A stretch of DNA of 64,000 nt from Pseudomonas sp. ACN8 (lineage in GTDB: Bacteria > Pseudomonadota > Gammaproteobacteria > Pseudomonadales > Pseudomonadaceae): positions 25,665 to 89,664 of the forward strand of contig NZ_MRCS01000027.1 of the NCBI RefSeq assembly GCF_002303925.1, read 5' to 3'. Under the pieces are notes generated by a model. It had not been told where the DNA came from, did not search any database, and worked only from the letters and a program-made list of their open reading frames with translations. The position numbers were made by a program, and so were the translations under genes. Of this stretch, positions 25,782-34,777 are shown piece after piece. Numbering within the stretch: position 1 is the first letter of the stretch; each line of letters opens with the position of its first letter.

Positions 25782-26627
25782 TTAACGCGGCAACTTCAGG
25801 TTATTCCACACCGCCAGGCTCGCTTCAGCCTGGTTCAGTGTGTAGAAGTGCAGCCCTGGAGCGCCACCCTGCAGCAGTTGTTCGCACATCTCGGTGATGA
25901 CCTGTTCGCCAAAGCGCTGAATGCTTTGGGTGTCGTCGCCGTAGGCTTCCAGTTGCTTGCGGATCCAGCGCGGGATTTCCGCACCGCAGGCATCGGAGAA
26001 ACGCGCCAGCTTGCTGTAGTTGGTGATCGGCATGATGCCCGGCACGATCGGGATGTTCACGCCCAGCGCCCGCACGCGTTCGACGAAGTAGAAGTAGCAG
26101 TCGGCGTTGAAGAAGTACTGGGTGATCGCACTGTCGGCGCCAGCGTTGGCCTTACGCACGAAGTTGGCCACATCGTCTTCGAAATTGCGCGCTTGCGGAT
26201 GCATTTCCGGGTAAGCAGCGACTTCGATGTGGAAATGATCACCGGTTTCTTCGCGAATGAATTCAACCAGGTCATTGGCGTGGCGCATTTCACCACTGGC
26301 CATGCCCATGCCCGAAGGCAGGTCACCGCGCAGGGCGACGATACGCGTGATGCCGGCGGCTTTGTACTGGGCCAGCAGGCCGCGCAGGTCAGCTTTGCTA
26401 TCGCCCACGCAGGACATGTGCGGAGCGGCAGGGATTTTGACTTCGCTTTCGAGCTGCAACACGGTGTTCAGCGTGCGATCACGGGTCGAACCGCCGGCGC
26501 CGTAGGTGCAGGAGAAGAAATCGGGGTTGTAGGCGGCCAGCTGGCGAGCAGTGGCGAGCAGCTTTTCTTGCCCAGCATCGGTCTTCGTAGGGAAGAACTC
26601 GAAGCTGTAGCGACGATCTTGGGACAT
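25782..26627 (-). CDS. metF: 5,10-methylenetetrahydrofolate reductase
   Basis: MetF (281 residues) reduces methylenetetrahydrofolate to methyltetrahydrofolate with FAD and NADH, feeding methionine synthesis. Family motifs are YSFEFFPTKTDAGQEKL at the N terminus, FFSCTYGAGGSTRDRTL, RIVALRGDLPSG and GIMPITNYSKLARFSDACG. I chose the ATG at 26627, which has AAGG eight bases upstream; the in-frame ATG at 26633 lies too close to it. metF follows ahcY in the same orientation with a REP pair in between, so the two may be co-transcribed. Confidence 0.95.
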   Translation of the reverse strand: MSQDRRYSFEFFPTKTDAGQEKLLATARQLAAYNPDFFSCTYGAGGSTRDRTLNTVLQLESEVKIPAAPHMSCVGDSKADLRGLLAQYKAAGITRIVALRGDLPSGMGMASGEMRHANDLVEFIREETGDHFHIEVAAYPEMHPQARNFEDDVANFVRKANAGADSAITQYFFNADCYFYFVERVRALGVNIPIVPGIMPITNYSKLARFSDACGAEIPRWIRKQLEAYGDDTQSIQRFGEQVITEMCEQLLQGGAPGLHFYTLNQAEASLAVWNNLKLPR

Positions 26628-26668
26628 GGTCATATCCTTGGAAACTCATAAGGCAAGCACCGACCATC

Positions 26669-26771
26669 TGTAGGAGCGAGCATGCTCGCGATGGACGTCA
26701 ACGATAACGCGTACATTCTGGTTAAACGCGTTGCCGTGACGTTTTTCGCGAGCAAGCTCGCTCCTACAGGG
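26669..26771. repeat. REP pair between ahcY and metF
   Basis: TGTAGGAGCGAGCATGCTCGCGAT at 26669 and GCGAGCAAGCTCGCTCCTACA ending near 26769, with the conserved interior GATGGACGTCAACGATAACG. Confidence 0.92.
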
Positions 26772-26785
26772 GAGGCGTCAGCCGA

Positions 26786-28195
26786 TCAGTAGCGGTAAGC
26801 GTGCGGCTTGAACGGACCTTCGACGGTCACGCCGATGTAGTCGGCCTGGGTCTTGGTCAGTTGAGTCACGACGCCGCCGAAGCCGCGGACCATTTCCAGG
26901 GCCACTTCTTCGTCGAGTTTCTTCGGCAGTACTTCAACAGTCAGGCGCTCGGCTTTCTGGGCTGGCGACAGGTCGGCGTACTTCTGGCCGAACAGGAAGA
27001 TCTGCGCCAGAACCTGGTTGGCGAACGAACCGTCCATGATACGGCTCGGGTGGCCGGTGGCGTTACCCAGGTTAACCAGACGGCCTTCGGCCAGCAGGAT
27101 CAGGTAGTCGTCATTCTGTGGGTCGAAATCGCCAGCGCCGGTACGGTGGATCTTGTGAACCTGCGGCTTCACTTCTTCCCATGCCCAGTTCTTGCGCATG
27201 AAAGCGGTGTCGATTTCGTTGTCGAAGTGACCGATGTTGCAGACAACAGCGCGCTTCTTCAGGGCCTTGAGCATGTTCGCGTCGCAAACATTGACGTTGC
27301 CGGTGGTGGTCACGATCAGGTCGATCTTGCCCAGCAGCGCTTTGTCGATGCTCGCTTCGGTACCGGTGTTGATACCATCGATGAACGGCGAAACCAGTTC
27401 GAAACCGTCCATGCAGGCTTGCATGGCGCAGATCGGGTCGACTTCGGACACTTTAACGATCATGCCTTCCTGACGCAGGGACTGGGCCGAACCCTTGCCC
27501 ACGTCGCCGTAGCCGATGACCAGCGCTTGCTTGCCGGACAGCAGGTGGTCGGTGCCGCGCTTGATCGCATCGTTCAGGCTGTGACGGCAGCCGTACTTGT
27601 TGTCGTTCTTGCTCTTGGTCACCGAGTCGTTGACGTTGATGGCCGGGATTTTCAGCTCGCCCTTGGCCAGCATGTCCAGCAGGCGGTGAACGCCGGTGGT
27701 GGTTTCTTCGGTCACGCCGTGGACGCGTTCCAGAACGGCTGGGTATTTCTTGTGCAGCAGTTCGGTCAGATCGCCGCCATCGTCGAGGATCATGTTGGCG
27801 TCCCATGGCTGGCCATCCTTGAGGATGGTCTGCTCCAGGCACCACTCGTACTCTTGCTCGGTCTCGCCTTTCCAGGCGAAGACCGGGATGCCGGCAGCGG
27901 CGATGGAAGCGGCAGCCTGGTCCTGAGTCGAGAAAATGTTGCAGGACGACCAGCGCACTTCGGCACCCAGGGCAACCAGGGTTTCGATCAGCACGGCAGT
28001 CTGAATGGTCATGTGGATGCAGCCGAGGATTTTTGCGCCCTTGAGCGGTTGCTCTTCGGAGTACTTGCGACGCAGACCCATCAGAGCCGGCATTTCGGAC
28101 TCGGCGATGATGGTTTCGCGACGGCCCCAGGCAGCCAGGGACATGTCGGCGACTTTGTAGTCGGTAAAATCTGCAGGCGTGATAACAGCGCTCAT
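26786..28195 (-). CDS. ahcY: Adenosylhomocysteinase (S-adenosyl-L-homocysteine hydrolase)
   Basis: AhcY/SahH (469 residues) splits SAH to adenosine and homocysteine, relieving product inhibition of methyltransferases. It has the NAD-binding loop VIGYGDVGKGSAQSL, the conserved segment INVNDSVTKSKNDNKYGCRH with the NAD-contact Lys, and the C-terminal KPHAYRY ending typical of the family. The ATG at 28195 has GGAGG eight bases upstream. The leader contains an SAH riboswitch and a promoter (28205-28399). metF follows. Confidence 0.97.
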   Translation of the reverse strand: MSAVITPADFTDYKVADMSLAAWGRRETIIAESEMPALMGLRRKYSEEQPLKGAKILGCIHMTIQTAVLIETLVALGAEVRWSSCNIFSTQDQAAASIAAAGIPVFAWKGETEQEYEWCLEQTILKDGQPWDANMILDDGGDLTELLHKKYPAVLERVHGVTEETTTGVHRLLDMLAKGELKIPAINVNDSVTKSKNDNKYGCRHSLNDAIKRGTDHLLSGKQALVIGYGDVGKGSAQSLRQEGMIVKVSEVDPICAMQACMDGFELVSPFIDGINTGTEASIDKALLGKIDLIVTTTGNVNVCDANMLKALKKRAVVCNIGHFDNEIDTAFMRKNWAWEEVKPQVHKIHRTGAGDFDPQNDDYLILLAEGRLVNLGNATGHPSRIMDGSFANQVLAQIFLFGQKYADLSPAQKAERLTVEVLPKKLDEEVALEMVRGFGGVVTQLTKTQADYIGVTVEGPFKPHAYRY

Positions 28196-28204
28196 GAAGA
28201 GCCT

Positions 28205-28227
28205 CCATTCGTAATGTATGCGAATGG
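28205..28227 (-). promoter_or_regulatory. Hairpin over the ahcY ribosome-binding site (expression platform)
   Basis: On the minus strand CCATTCG (28221-28227) pairs perfectly with CGAATGG (28205-28211). The second arm runs into the GGAGG ribosome-binding site (28202-28206). The first arm shares bases 28226-28227 with the riboswitch pseudoknot. Confidence 0.65.
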
Positions 28228-28320
28228 GCGCCGTTGTGCGTTTAGTGTCCGGCCAGTGAAGGCCAGGCAACGCCCCATCCGAGCCTGACAGGTCAAACCT
28301 GCTGCAGCGCCCCTCGGACA
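28226..28320 (-). ncRNA. S-adenosylhomocysteine (SAH) riboswitch aptamer of ahcY
   Basis: On the minus strand the leader shows the SAH-aptamer layout. P1 is TCCGAG (28313-28318) with CTCGGA (28278-28283). A conserved GGGGCGCTGC follows the first P1 arm, a small hairpin CAGGT/ACCTG sits inside, and TCAGGC precedes the second P1 arm. The pseudoknot is GGGCGC (28307-28312) with GCGCCC (28226-28231). SAH riboswitches turn on SAH-recycling genes when SAH accumulates, and ahcY is directly downstream. Confidence 0.9.
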
Positions 28321-28371
28321 GGTGGCGGGAAAACGGTAGCAATTGAAGATGACCGTTTTGAAACGGTGGCG

Positions 28372-28399
28372 ATTATAGCGGGCTCTGCTGATCTTCCAA
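28372..28399 (-). promoter_or_regulatory. Sigma-70-type promoter of the ahcY leader
   Basis: On the minus strand a perfect TATAAT (28372-28377) lies 16 bp after TTGGAA (28394-28399). Transcription would begin about 45 bp before the SAH aptamer, and an 8-bp hairpin (28330-28337 with 28352-28359) lies in between. No other gene element is seen in the 28400-28519 stretch. Confidence 0.75.
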
Positions 28400-28519
28400 A
28401 GCGTTTCTGTCGTTCAATGTCCGAACGGTAATCGAGACCATAGATGATGCTCAATAGAGCTCTGGGGCGGGCTCTGCCATGATGGTCAGCATCATTCGGC
28501 AAGACGCTCAGGAGTGAAC

Positions 28520-28924
28520 ATGAATTTCCACACCCGCAAATGGGTAAAACCCGAAGACCTCAACCCCAACGGCACGCTGTTCGGCGGCAGCCTGCTGCGC
28601 TGGATCGACGAAGAGGCGGCGATCTACGCCATCGTTCAGTTGGGCAACCAGCGTGTGGTCACCAAGTACATTTCCGAAATCAACTTCGTCAGCGCCTCGC
28701 GCCAGGGCGACATCATCGAACTGGGCATCACGGCGACCGAGTTCGGCCGCACCTCGATCACCCTGACGTGTGAAGTGCGCAACAAGATCACCCGCAAGAG
28801 CATCCTCACCGTTGAAAAAATGGTGTTCGTGAACCTCGGTGAAGACGGCTTGCCGGCGCCTCACGGCCGGACCGAGATCAAGTACGTCAAGGACCAGTTC
28901 AAGAATGATGACGCCGGTCAGTGA
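28520..28924 (+). CDS. Hotdog-fold acyl-CoA thioesterase
   Basis: This 134-residue protein has a single hotdog domain of the YciA/acyl-CoA hydrolase type: NPNGTLFGGSLLRWIDEEAAI contains the catalytic Asp and the HotDog helix, and INFVSASRQGDIIEL forms a core strand. It would hydrolyse acyl-CoA esters in the cytoplasm. Chain-length preference cannot be told. The ATG at 28520 has CAGGAG five bases upstream; a GTG at 28514 lies inside that site and is rejected. It stands alone, divergent from ahcY. Confidence 0.88.
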   Translation: MNFHTRKWVKPEDLNPNGTLFGGSLLRWIDEEAAIYAIVQLGNQRVVTKYISEINFVSASRQGDIIELGITATEFGRTSITLTCEVRNKITRKSILTVEKMVFVNLGEDGLPAPHGRTEIKYVKDQFKNDDAGQ

Positions 28925-28939
28925 GATCGGTGGTGTCCC

Positions 28940-29005
28940 CATCGCGAGCAGGCTCGCTCCCACATGGGCGGCGCTTTACCTGTGGGAGCGAGCCTGCTCG
29001 CGAAA
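28940..29005. repeat. REP pair after the thioesterase gene
   Basis: ATCGCGAGCAGGCTCGCTCCCACA (28941) faces TGTGGGAGCGAGCCTGCTCGCGA (28981-29003) across a short spacer. Confidence 0.92.
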
Positions 29006-29100
29006 GCGGTTCTGTATTCACCGAAGATTTGTCTGGGGTACTGAACAGCCGTGAGCCCCGCGTGTCGTAGCTAAATAGCCCGCCACCGGTTGCGTATCCC

Positions 29101-29970
29101 ATGAACTCGGCACAAGACGGCAAGACCCCGAACCTTTCGGCGCAAGAAGAGCACGAGGTCGAAAAGAGCCAGCCGCCCCGCGCCGCGGTGCTGCACGAGA
29201 TCATCCGTACACAGGGCGATCAGGAGCTGGACCGCAGCATTGCCGCGTTATGGTGGTCGGCGCTGGCGGCGGGGTTGACCATGGGCCTGTCGCTGATGGG
29301 CATGGGGTTGCTCAATTCGCGCCTGCCGGATGGCGAAGGATTCAAGGTGATCGCGAGTTTCGGTTATTGCGCCGGTTTTCTCGCGGTGATCCTCGCCCGT
29401 CAGCAACTGTTCACCGAAAACACCCTGACCGCCGTGCTGCCGGTGATGACCAGGCCGACGCTGGCCAACTTCGGCCGGTTGCTACGGCTGTGGACGGTGG
29501 TATTGGTCGGCAACCTCTGCGGCACCTTGCTGGTGGCGTATGTGATGCTGGAACTGCCGATTTTCGACAGCAAGACTGACGTGGCCTTTCTCGACATCGG
29601 ACGCAAGGTCATGGAAAACCACGCCAGCCAGATGTTCGCCAAGGGCATCATCTCCGGATGGATGATCGCCACCATGGTCTGGATGATCCCGTCCATGGAG
29701 AGCGCCAAGATGTGGATCATCATCCTCATCACCTACTTCATGGCGCTGGGGGATTTCACCCACATCGTGGTCGGTTCGCTGGAGGTGTCGTATCTGGTGT
29801 TTGCCGGCGAGTTGCCGTGGAGTGATTTCTGGCTGGTGTTCGCCGGGCCGACGCTGGCGGGGAACATCATCGGTGGCAGTTTTATTTTCGCACTGATCAG
29901 CCATGCGCAGATTCGCAGCGAAAGCGGAGCAGCCCCTTCGGACAAGAAGCGAAGCACTGATTCGCCATGA
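29101..29970 (+). CDS. Formate/nitrite transporter (FNT) family membrane protein
   Basis: This 289-residue protein has a ~45-residue hydrophilic N terminus and about six hydrophobic helices. FNT-like repeats are seen in SALAAGLTMGLSLMGMGLL, GYCAGFLAVILARQQLFTENTL and WLLVFAGPTLAGNIIGG-like helices (WLVFAGPTLAGNIIGGSFIF). FNT proteins are pentameric channels for small monovalent anions. The closest layout is the YfdC-like subgroup, whose substrate is not established. No clear Shine-Dalgarno precedes the ATG at 29101. Confidence 0.85.
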   Translation: MNSAQDGKTPNLSAQEEHEVEKSQPPRAAVLHEIIRTQGDQELDRSIAALWWSALAAGLTMGLSLMGMGLLNSRLPDGEGFKVIASFGYCAGFLAVILARQQLFTENTLTAVLPVMTRPTLANFGRLLRLWTVVLVGNLCGTLLVAYVMLELPIFDSKTDVAFLDIGRKVMENHASQMFAKGIISGWMIATMVWMIPSMESAKMWIIILITYFMALGDFTHIVVGSLEVSYLVFAGELPWSDFWLVFAGPTLAGNIIGGSFIFALISHAQIRSESGAAPSDKKRSTDSP

Positions 29971-30111
29971 AGAGCCTATGTTCGTACGGCACGGGTGGTA
30001 ACCGGCTACCACCTTTGCAGTTGCTGCGCGAGCCACGCTGGTGCACGGGCTGACTGGCGAACTTTCTTCACTCTGCGTACAGGGCCCGCTTCTCGATCAA
30101 GGAATCGATTA

Positions 30112-33100
30112 ATGGCCACACCGTCACTCCCTCCACATTTGACTGCCCTGTTGGCGGTCGCTCGAAAGATTCAAACGCTGTTTGCCGCCCGCTCCTCATT
30201 GCAGGTGGTTGCCGCTCGAGATTTGCAGAAGACTCTGCGCTGCAATTATCCGCAATTGGTGATTACTGACAGCACCCCGGTACTGATGTCACCGCAATAC
30301 GAGTATGTCGATCAAGCGGTCCGCAAAGCGCGGTTCAGCCGCTCCTCCATGACGGATGAACTGATCAACCGCTTCGTCGATGACAAGCTGGTTGATTACA
30401 GTGAAGGCCAGGTCATTACGGATCAGCCCGACGCGCAACCTGTGGTGCCGGGTGCCCTGAAGAACTTCGATGCCCAGACCGCCGTCAATGACTGTGGTGC
30501 CCGTTTGCTCCAGCTTTGCCAGCAGGCGTTGCTGGAGGACTGGAGCGAACTGTCGGAAACCGCGCAAACTCGCTTCGAACTTCTGGCTGCACTGCTCAAG
30601 GATGCACTCAGGGACGTGGCCTGCCAGACACCAACGCTCGATGCCAAGCAGCAACAGATGATAGCGGACGTCCTGCAAACGCCGGATAACAACCTGCGCA
30701 CAGGAACGACCCGTGCTTATCTGATCGATCACTGGGGCGAGCAGGGCGGCAAGCAGTTTGAGCTGCTCAGGGGCATGGTGCTGGTATCAAGTCAGGGCGC
30801 CACCACCGACGTCGTCCTGTTTACCCTGGCCGCAGGTATCGAGGTATTTGCTTCCCTGGCCGCGCTGGGAGCGGCGTTATTCAACCGTATGACCGGACTG
30901 GCGCCCGAGAGCTTGATGCAATGGCGCCTGTTTGAACCCGATACAAACATTTTCGACGGTTTCGCCTTGACCTTTCTGGTCAAGCAACTGGCCGACCTGG
31001 AGTACGCGGTCGCCCATGGCCGTGGCTCGCCCTATTGGAGCGCAGCCTTGCTGGACCGGGCTCACGAGTTGGCGACCGGTGACTTTGACAGCCTTGATCT
31101 CAAGCCACATAGCGACCTGCAACGACTGTACGCGGCCATGCCGCTTTGGCTGAAACAGGCCAATCGTGATGTCCGTGGCTTGTTCAGCGAGTACTTCGAA
31201 GCGCTGGGCACGCTGTTCAAGCAGGCGGACTGGAAGTTCTTCAGCGACGGCCTGCCATCGATTCTCGATTACACCCGGCAAAAGCTCATGGACAAGTATC
31301 CACAGCCCGAGACGCTGAAACCCGATGACGTGGTGGTCACCATTCATACCGTCAGGGGGGGTTCCGCGGCAGGCGGTTTTCCGGTGAGAATCATCACCAC
31401 TTTGCTCAATGTCGCCCTGGAAAACCTGGGGGGGCTGCCGGGCAACTCCATCACCCTCAAGCGCAGGGACGGCAGTGCGGTGCCCTCATGGATGACGCCT
31501 GAGACCATCAAGCAGTGGATCAGCGAAGTCGACATCGGCCAGAACTATCCCGCTCTTATTGCTTCCTCGCTCAAAGATGACGAGGTTGAAGTGAGCTGGA
31601 GGCGTCGTCGCTTTCTCCAGCAATTGCGCATTGAACTACCCATGCTCGCCCTGGAACTGTTTGCTCGCGGTCAGGCCGGTTTTACGCGCACCGCTTACCG
31701 GATGGTGGTAGCGGTCATGAGCAAGCGGGCCGAGGATCGCTACGTGGCACAGAAGGCTATCGTGTTGCGCCCGTTGACCTTCAAGGCGGGTGCACTGAGC
31801 GAACCGGACACTGTGACCAACATGTTTGTGATTGGTCCCAGGGATTTCGAGCAGGGGCCGCAAATCCTCTACTGCCCTATGAGCGCAACGAAGTTGCAGG
31901 CGTTCGCCAGTCATCAGGCATTGTTCGAGGCCATCAAGCGACCAGGCCAATTGCAGCAACAGGTTCTGGCCTGGATGAGCGAGACCGGCCGCGCGACTTA
32001 TCAGGCTGGCGGGTTCCAGGACCCTCACTTCAACAGTATTGATGGCCTGACGATGTTGATCGACGCCATGACCAGCAAGCCGGCCCAGCTTGGACGCGAG
32101 GAGGTCGAAGGCGATTACGGTGATCACCTTTATAAAAGTCAGGTCCAGGCGCTTATGGAGCAAGCGGACCGGCAGTCGGTGTCCAACAGCGAAAACCGCT
32201 GGGCGCGCCGCAAGGAGGGTTTGTACCTGGGGCTGAACAGTGTCATGCCGTTTGTCACGGGGCCGCTAGCTGCGGTGGGCTGGTTGTTGGTGGCCTGGGA
32301 TGTTCAACAGCAAATCAATGTGGTCCGCGGCAATAAGGCAGAAGGCAAGGAGGTGGCCATGGCCGGTTTCCTGATGAACATGGCGTTGGTGATGGCGCAT
32401 TACTCGCGCACAAACATCGAAAGCGCTCTGGATGAAGCATCGTCCAGCGAGACTCAGGAAGCGTCGCAGGGCGCCCGGATCATTGATGCAGACGTAGTGC
32501 CGGGCGAAGCGGTTGTTCCCGTCGTCGCATCAGACAACCCCCAGGTACTGACGCCGCAAACGTCCGTCGCGCGCGCCTTGTGCATGCCGACCGCGCGGGT
32601 CGACTATGGCTGGATAACGCCCTCCAGTCGATTGACGGCCTCTCAGGAGGCCAGCCTGAACGCCTTTACGGTATCTGAACCCCAACGAGCCGAGTCGATT
32701 ACCAGCGGCCTGAACACAGGGTTGCATGAAGCCCTTGGTCAGTTGTATGTCCATGTCAAGGATGACTGGTTCAAGGTGTCGAGGTTCTCCGAAGGGGTTC
32801 GGATTGCATCGGCAGAGAGCGATGGGCGTCCAGGTCCGTGGCTCAAGTCCAATGGTCGTGGGGGATGGATGCTGGACCTGAGACTGCGTTTGCTCGGGGG
32901 AAGCTCGAGCGAGCAGGCGTCGACGACGGCTCAGGCGGGCGTTGAACTGAAAACGCGATTTGATGCGCTCTATGCCGAATTCGACGGGCAGGCCTGGGTG
33001 GAGGTGAATACGCAGGAAGCGCTCGCTAAAGTTCAGAACCCTGCAACGGGTATCAGGCAGCTCAGCAGTGAGCTCGCCAGGGTTGAAACCTTGGGAGGCC

Positions 33101-34716
33101 GGGCGAAACAACTGTCGGAGTTGCTCGAACAGCGTCGTCGGTTTGAAGTCGTGAGCGGGTTTTCGACGATGCGCAGCGCATTCCTGGGCCGGCAGATCCG
33201 TTGCCTGCGGGCGCAAATCGTACTCAAGTCGGCGTTACGGCAATTGCGTTATACCGAGTTGGGCGGGCCGCAACAGGATATCAGCGTCCTGAGCCTGAGT
33301 GATTTTGCCCGTACATCCATCACCTCACAAAACCGCCTCGCCTTGTTTCAGTTGGGCAAGCTTCATGAGCAGGTCATCGGTCTCCATCGTCAAGCGTATC
33401 TACTGCTTGGGCAGATGCGCAGAACGGCCGTTACCGGCGATGCTCAACTCAGCGAACTGGACGTCGCGCCCTGGGCGGACCAAAGGGCGATGGTCGCCTG
33501 GCAGGAAGCCGGTTTACGCCCGAAAATGTTGTATTGCCTCAAGCAATCCACGGTAGGGCAACCCCTGGAACAGTTGGCGCGGATCACACTGCTCTGCCAG
33601 GTGAAACTCTCGACCTATCGGCGGTTGCAGGGCGCAGAACGCCCGGAACTGGAGACGCGGATTCGGGTGATGAATGACGTGATCGACGCACTCGCCTGGG
33701 CCGATGTCCGGCTGGGCAGGCTGAGCGGAACGTCAGGCGATTTTTTTGACCAGGCCGCATTCAATGACTTTCGAAAATACCTGCAGCAACTGCGCGCAAA
33801 TGTCCTGAAGGATGTCCTCAAGCAGTATGCGCAGCGTGCCGGTGAAACACGGAAAAAGCAGTTTGCCGGGCAAACGCTCAGGGTCCAAAGCCGTGAATGG
33901 GGAGCGTTAATCGGCGAAAAGTCACTCAATCCCGACATTGGCGATGCTCTGACCTTTACCGATCCCTACAGCCGGCGGGTCTACGCGACCTTTGAAAAAA
34001 CCACGACGTCCGGCCAGGTGGACTGGACATTGCGGCGTGTACCAGGGGCGCCCGTATCGAGTGCCTTGCACTACCTCAGGGCCGCCGAGCTCAAGCAACT
34101 CGGTGAGCGCTGCAGGGAGCGGTTGCCGACCCTGGAGGCCGATCTGCGCCTGGCGCCACGCACCATCAGGAGGGAGCTCGAGGCATTGGCGCAAAGCATG
34201 CTGCAATTGCGCGAGCACTTTGCAGGCGAGGCCCCGATCGACAAGCAGTGGCACCAGCAGATGACTGACCAGGCCAGCGACCTGAAAACCCTCGCCCGTG
34301 AGGCATATGCACGTATGGTGCTGGCCCGTGAACCGACGGCGGCGGGGGTCGAGGACCTGTTGGCCGAAGGCGTCATATCAATCAAGGAAGTACCCGGCAC
34401 CGGTATCGTGTCGGGTGAAGGCAGGGCGCCACTGTTTCGCTGCTTCTACATCAGCAAGGTGGCCCCCTCCAGCGACGCCGTGACGACCCCGCAAATCATC
34501 TGGTTCGCCCACTTTCGCTATCCTGTCGGCACCGTCAGCCGCAGTGGTGTGGACTTTTCCAGGGCCTATCTGCGCCGTTACGCCGATCCCTATCTTAGCT
34601 TCGAGCAACGTTTGGGCGAGGCCCGTGATCTGGAACGACGGCTGAGCCTGATGCGCTCCACCCTTGACCCGAAATCGGCACAACAACTGTTTTTCACTGA
34701 GGGCCCCGTGAGCTGA
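30112..34716 (+). CDS. Large dermonecrotic-toxin-like protein (DUF6543 type)
   Basis: This 1534-residue protein has no signal peptide. The middle region, roughly residues 400-700, shows the pattern of the 'dermonecrotic toxin' domain found in giant Pseudomonas proteins: QNYPALIASSL, RRRFLQQLRIELPMLALEL, NMFVIGPRDFEQGPQILYCP and ADRQSVSNSENRWARRKEG. Hydrophobic stretches at ~231-262, ~707-730 and ~747-765 could insert in membranes. The ATG at 30112 has AAGGA nine bases upstream; a longer frame from 29995 is less likely. No immunity gene, secretion gene or VgrG/PAAR neighbour is visible. Biochemical activity is unknown. Confidence 0.8.
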   Translation: MATPSLPPHLTALLAVARKIQTLFAARSSLQVVAARDLQKTLRCNYPQLVITDSTPVLMSPQYEYVDQAVRKARFSRSSMTDELINRFVDDKLVDYSEGQVITDQPDAQPVVPGALKNFDAQTAVNDCGARLLQLCQQALLEDWSELSETAQTRFELLAALLKDALRDVACQTPTLDAKQQQMIADVLQTPDNNLRTGTTRAYLIDHWGEQGGKQFELLRGMVLVSSQGATTDVVLFTLAAGIEVFASLAALGAALFNRMTGLAPESLMQWRLFEPDTNIFDGFALTFLVKQLADLEYAVAHGRGSPYWSAALLDRAHELATGDFDSLDLKPHSDLQRLYAAMPLWLKQANRDVRGLFSEYFEALGTLFKQADWKFFSDGLPSILDYTRQKLMDKYPQPETLKPDDVVVTIHTVRGGSAAGGFPVRIITTLLNVALENLGGLPGNSITLKRRDGSAVPSWMTPETIKQWISEVDIGQNYPALIASSLKDDEVEVSWRRRRFLQQLRIELPMLALELFARGQAGFTRTAYRMVVAVMSKRAEDRYVAQKAIVLRPLTFKAGALSEPDTVTNMFVIGPRDFEQGPQILYCPMSATKLQAFASHQALFEAIKRPGQLQQQVLAWMSETGRATYQAGGFQDPHFNSIDGLTMLIDAMTSKPAQLGREEVEGDYGDHLYKSQVQALMEQADRQSVSNSENRWARRKEGLYLGLNSVMPFVTGPLAAVGWLLVAWDVQQQINVVRGNKAEGKEVAMAGFLMNMALVMAHYSRTNIESALDEASSSETQEASQGARIIDADVVPGEAVVPVVASDNPQVLTPQTSVARALCMPTARVDYGWITPSSRLTASQEASLNAFTVSEPQRAESITSGLNTGLHEALGQLYVHVKDDWFKVSRFSEGVRIASAESDGRPGPWLKSNGRGGWMLDLRLRLLGGSSSEQASTTAQAGVELKTRFDALYAEFDGQAWVEVNTQEALAKVQNPATGIRQLSSELARVETLGGRAKQLSELLEQRRRFEVVSGFSTMRSAFLGRQIRCLRAQIVLKSALRQLRYTELGGPQQDISVLSLSDFARTSITSQNRLALFQLGKLHEQVIGLHRQAYLLLGQMRRTAVTGDAQLSELDVAPWADQRAMVAWQEAGLRPKMLYCLKQSTVGQPLEQLARITLLCQVKLSTYRRLQGAERPELETRIRVMNDVIDALAWADVRLGRLSGTSGDFFDQAAFNDFRKYLQQLRANVLKDVLKQYAQRAGETRKKQFAGQTLRVQSREWGALIGEKSLNPDIGDALTFTDPYSRRVYATFEKTTTSGQVDWTLRRVPGAPVSSALHYLRAAELKQLGERCRERLPTLEADLRLAPRTIRRELEALAQSMLQLREHFAGEAPIDKQWHQQMTDQASDLKTLAREAYARMVLAREPTAAGVEDLLAEGVISIKEVPGTGIVSGEGRAPLFRCFYISKVAPSSDAVTTPQIIWFAHFRYPVGTVSRSGVDFSRAYLRRYADPYLSFEQRLGEARDLERRLSLMRSTLDPKSAQQLFFTEGPVS

Positions 34717-34751
34717 AAAGCCCGATCCTGTAGTCGTCTTGACCCGCGGGG

Positions 34752-34777
34752 GCTGAGCCTGGGTTACCAGGTTCAGC
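34752..34777. other. Hairpin at the convergent toxin-like/MFS gene junction
   Basis: GCTGAGCCTGG (34752-34762) and CCAGGTTCAGC (34767-34777) form an 11-bp stem with one G-T pair and a GTTA loop, overlapping the last codons of the MFS gene. There is no T-run, so a terminator role is uncertain. Confidence 0.5.

Noticed and set aside
26801..28288. A 495-residue open frame on the plus strand opposite ahcY
   Set aside because: The minus strand encodes adenosylhomocysteinase from end to end with a riboswitch leader.
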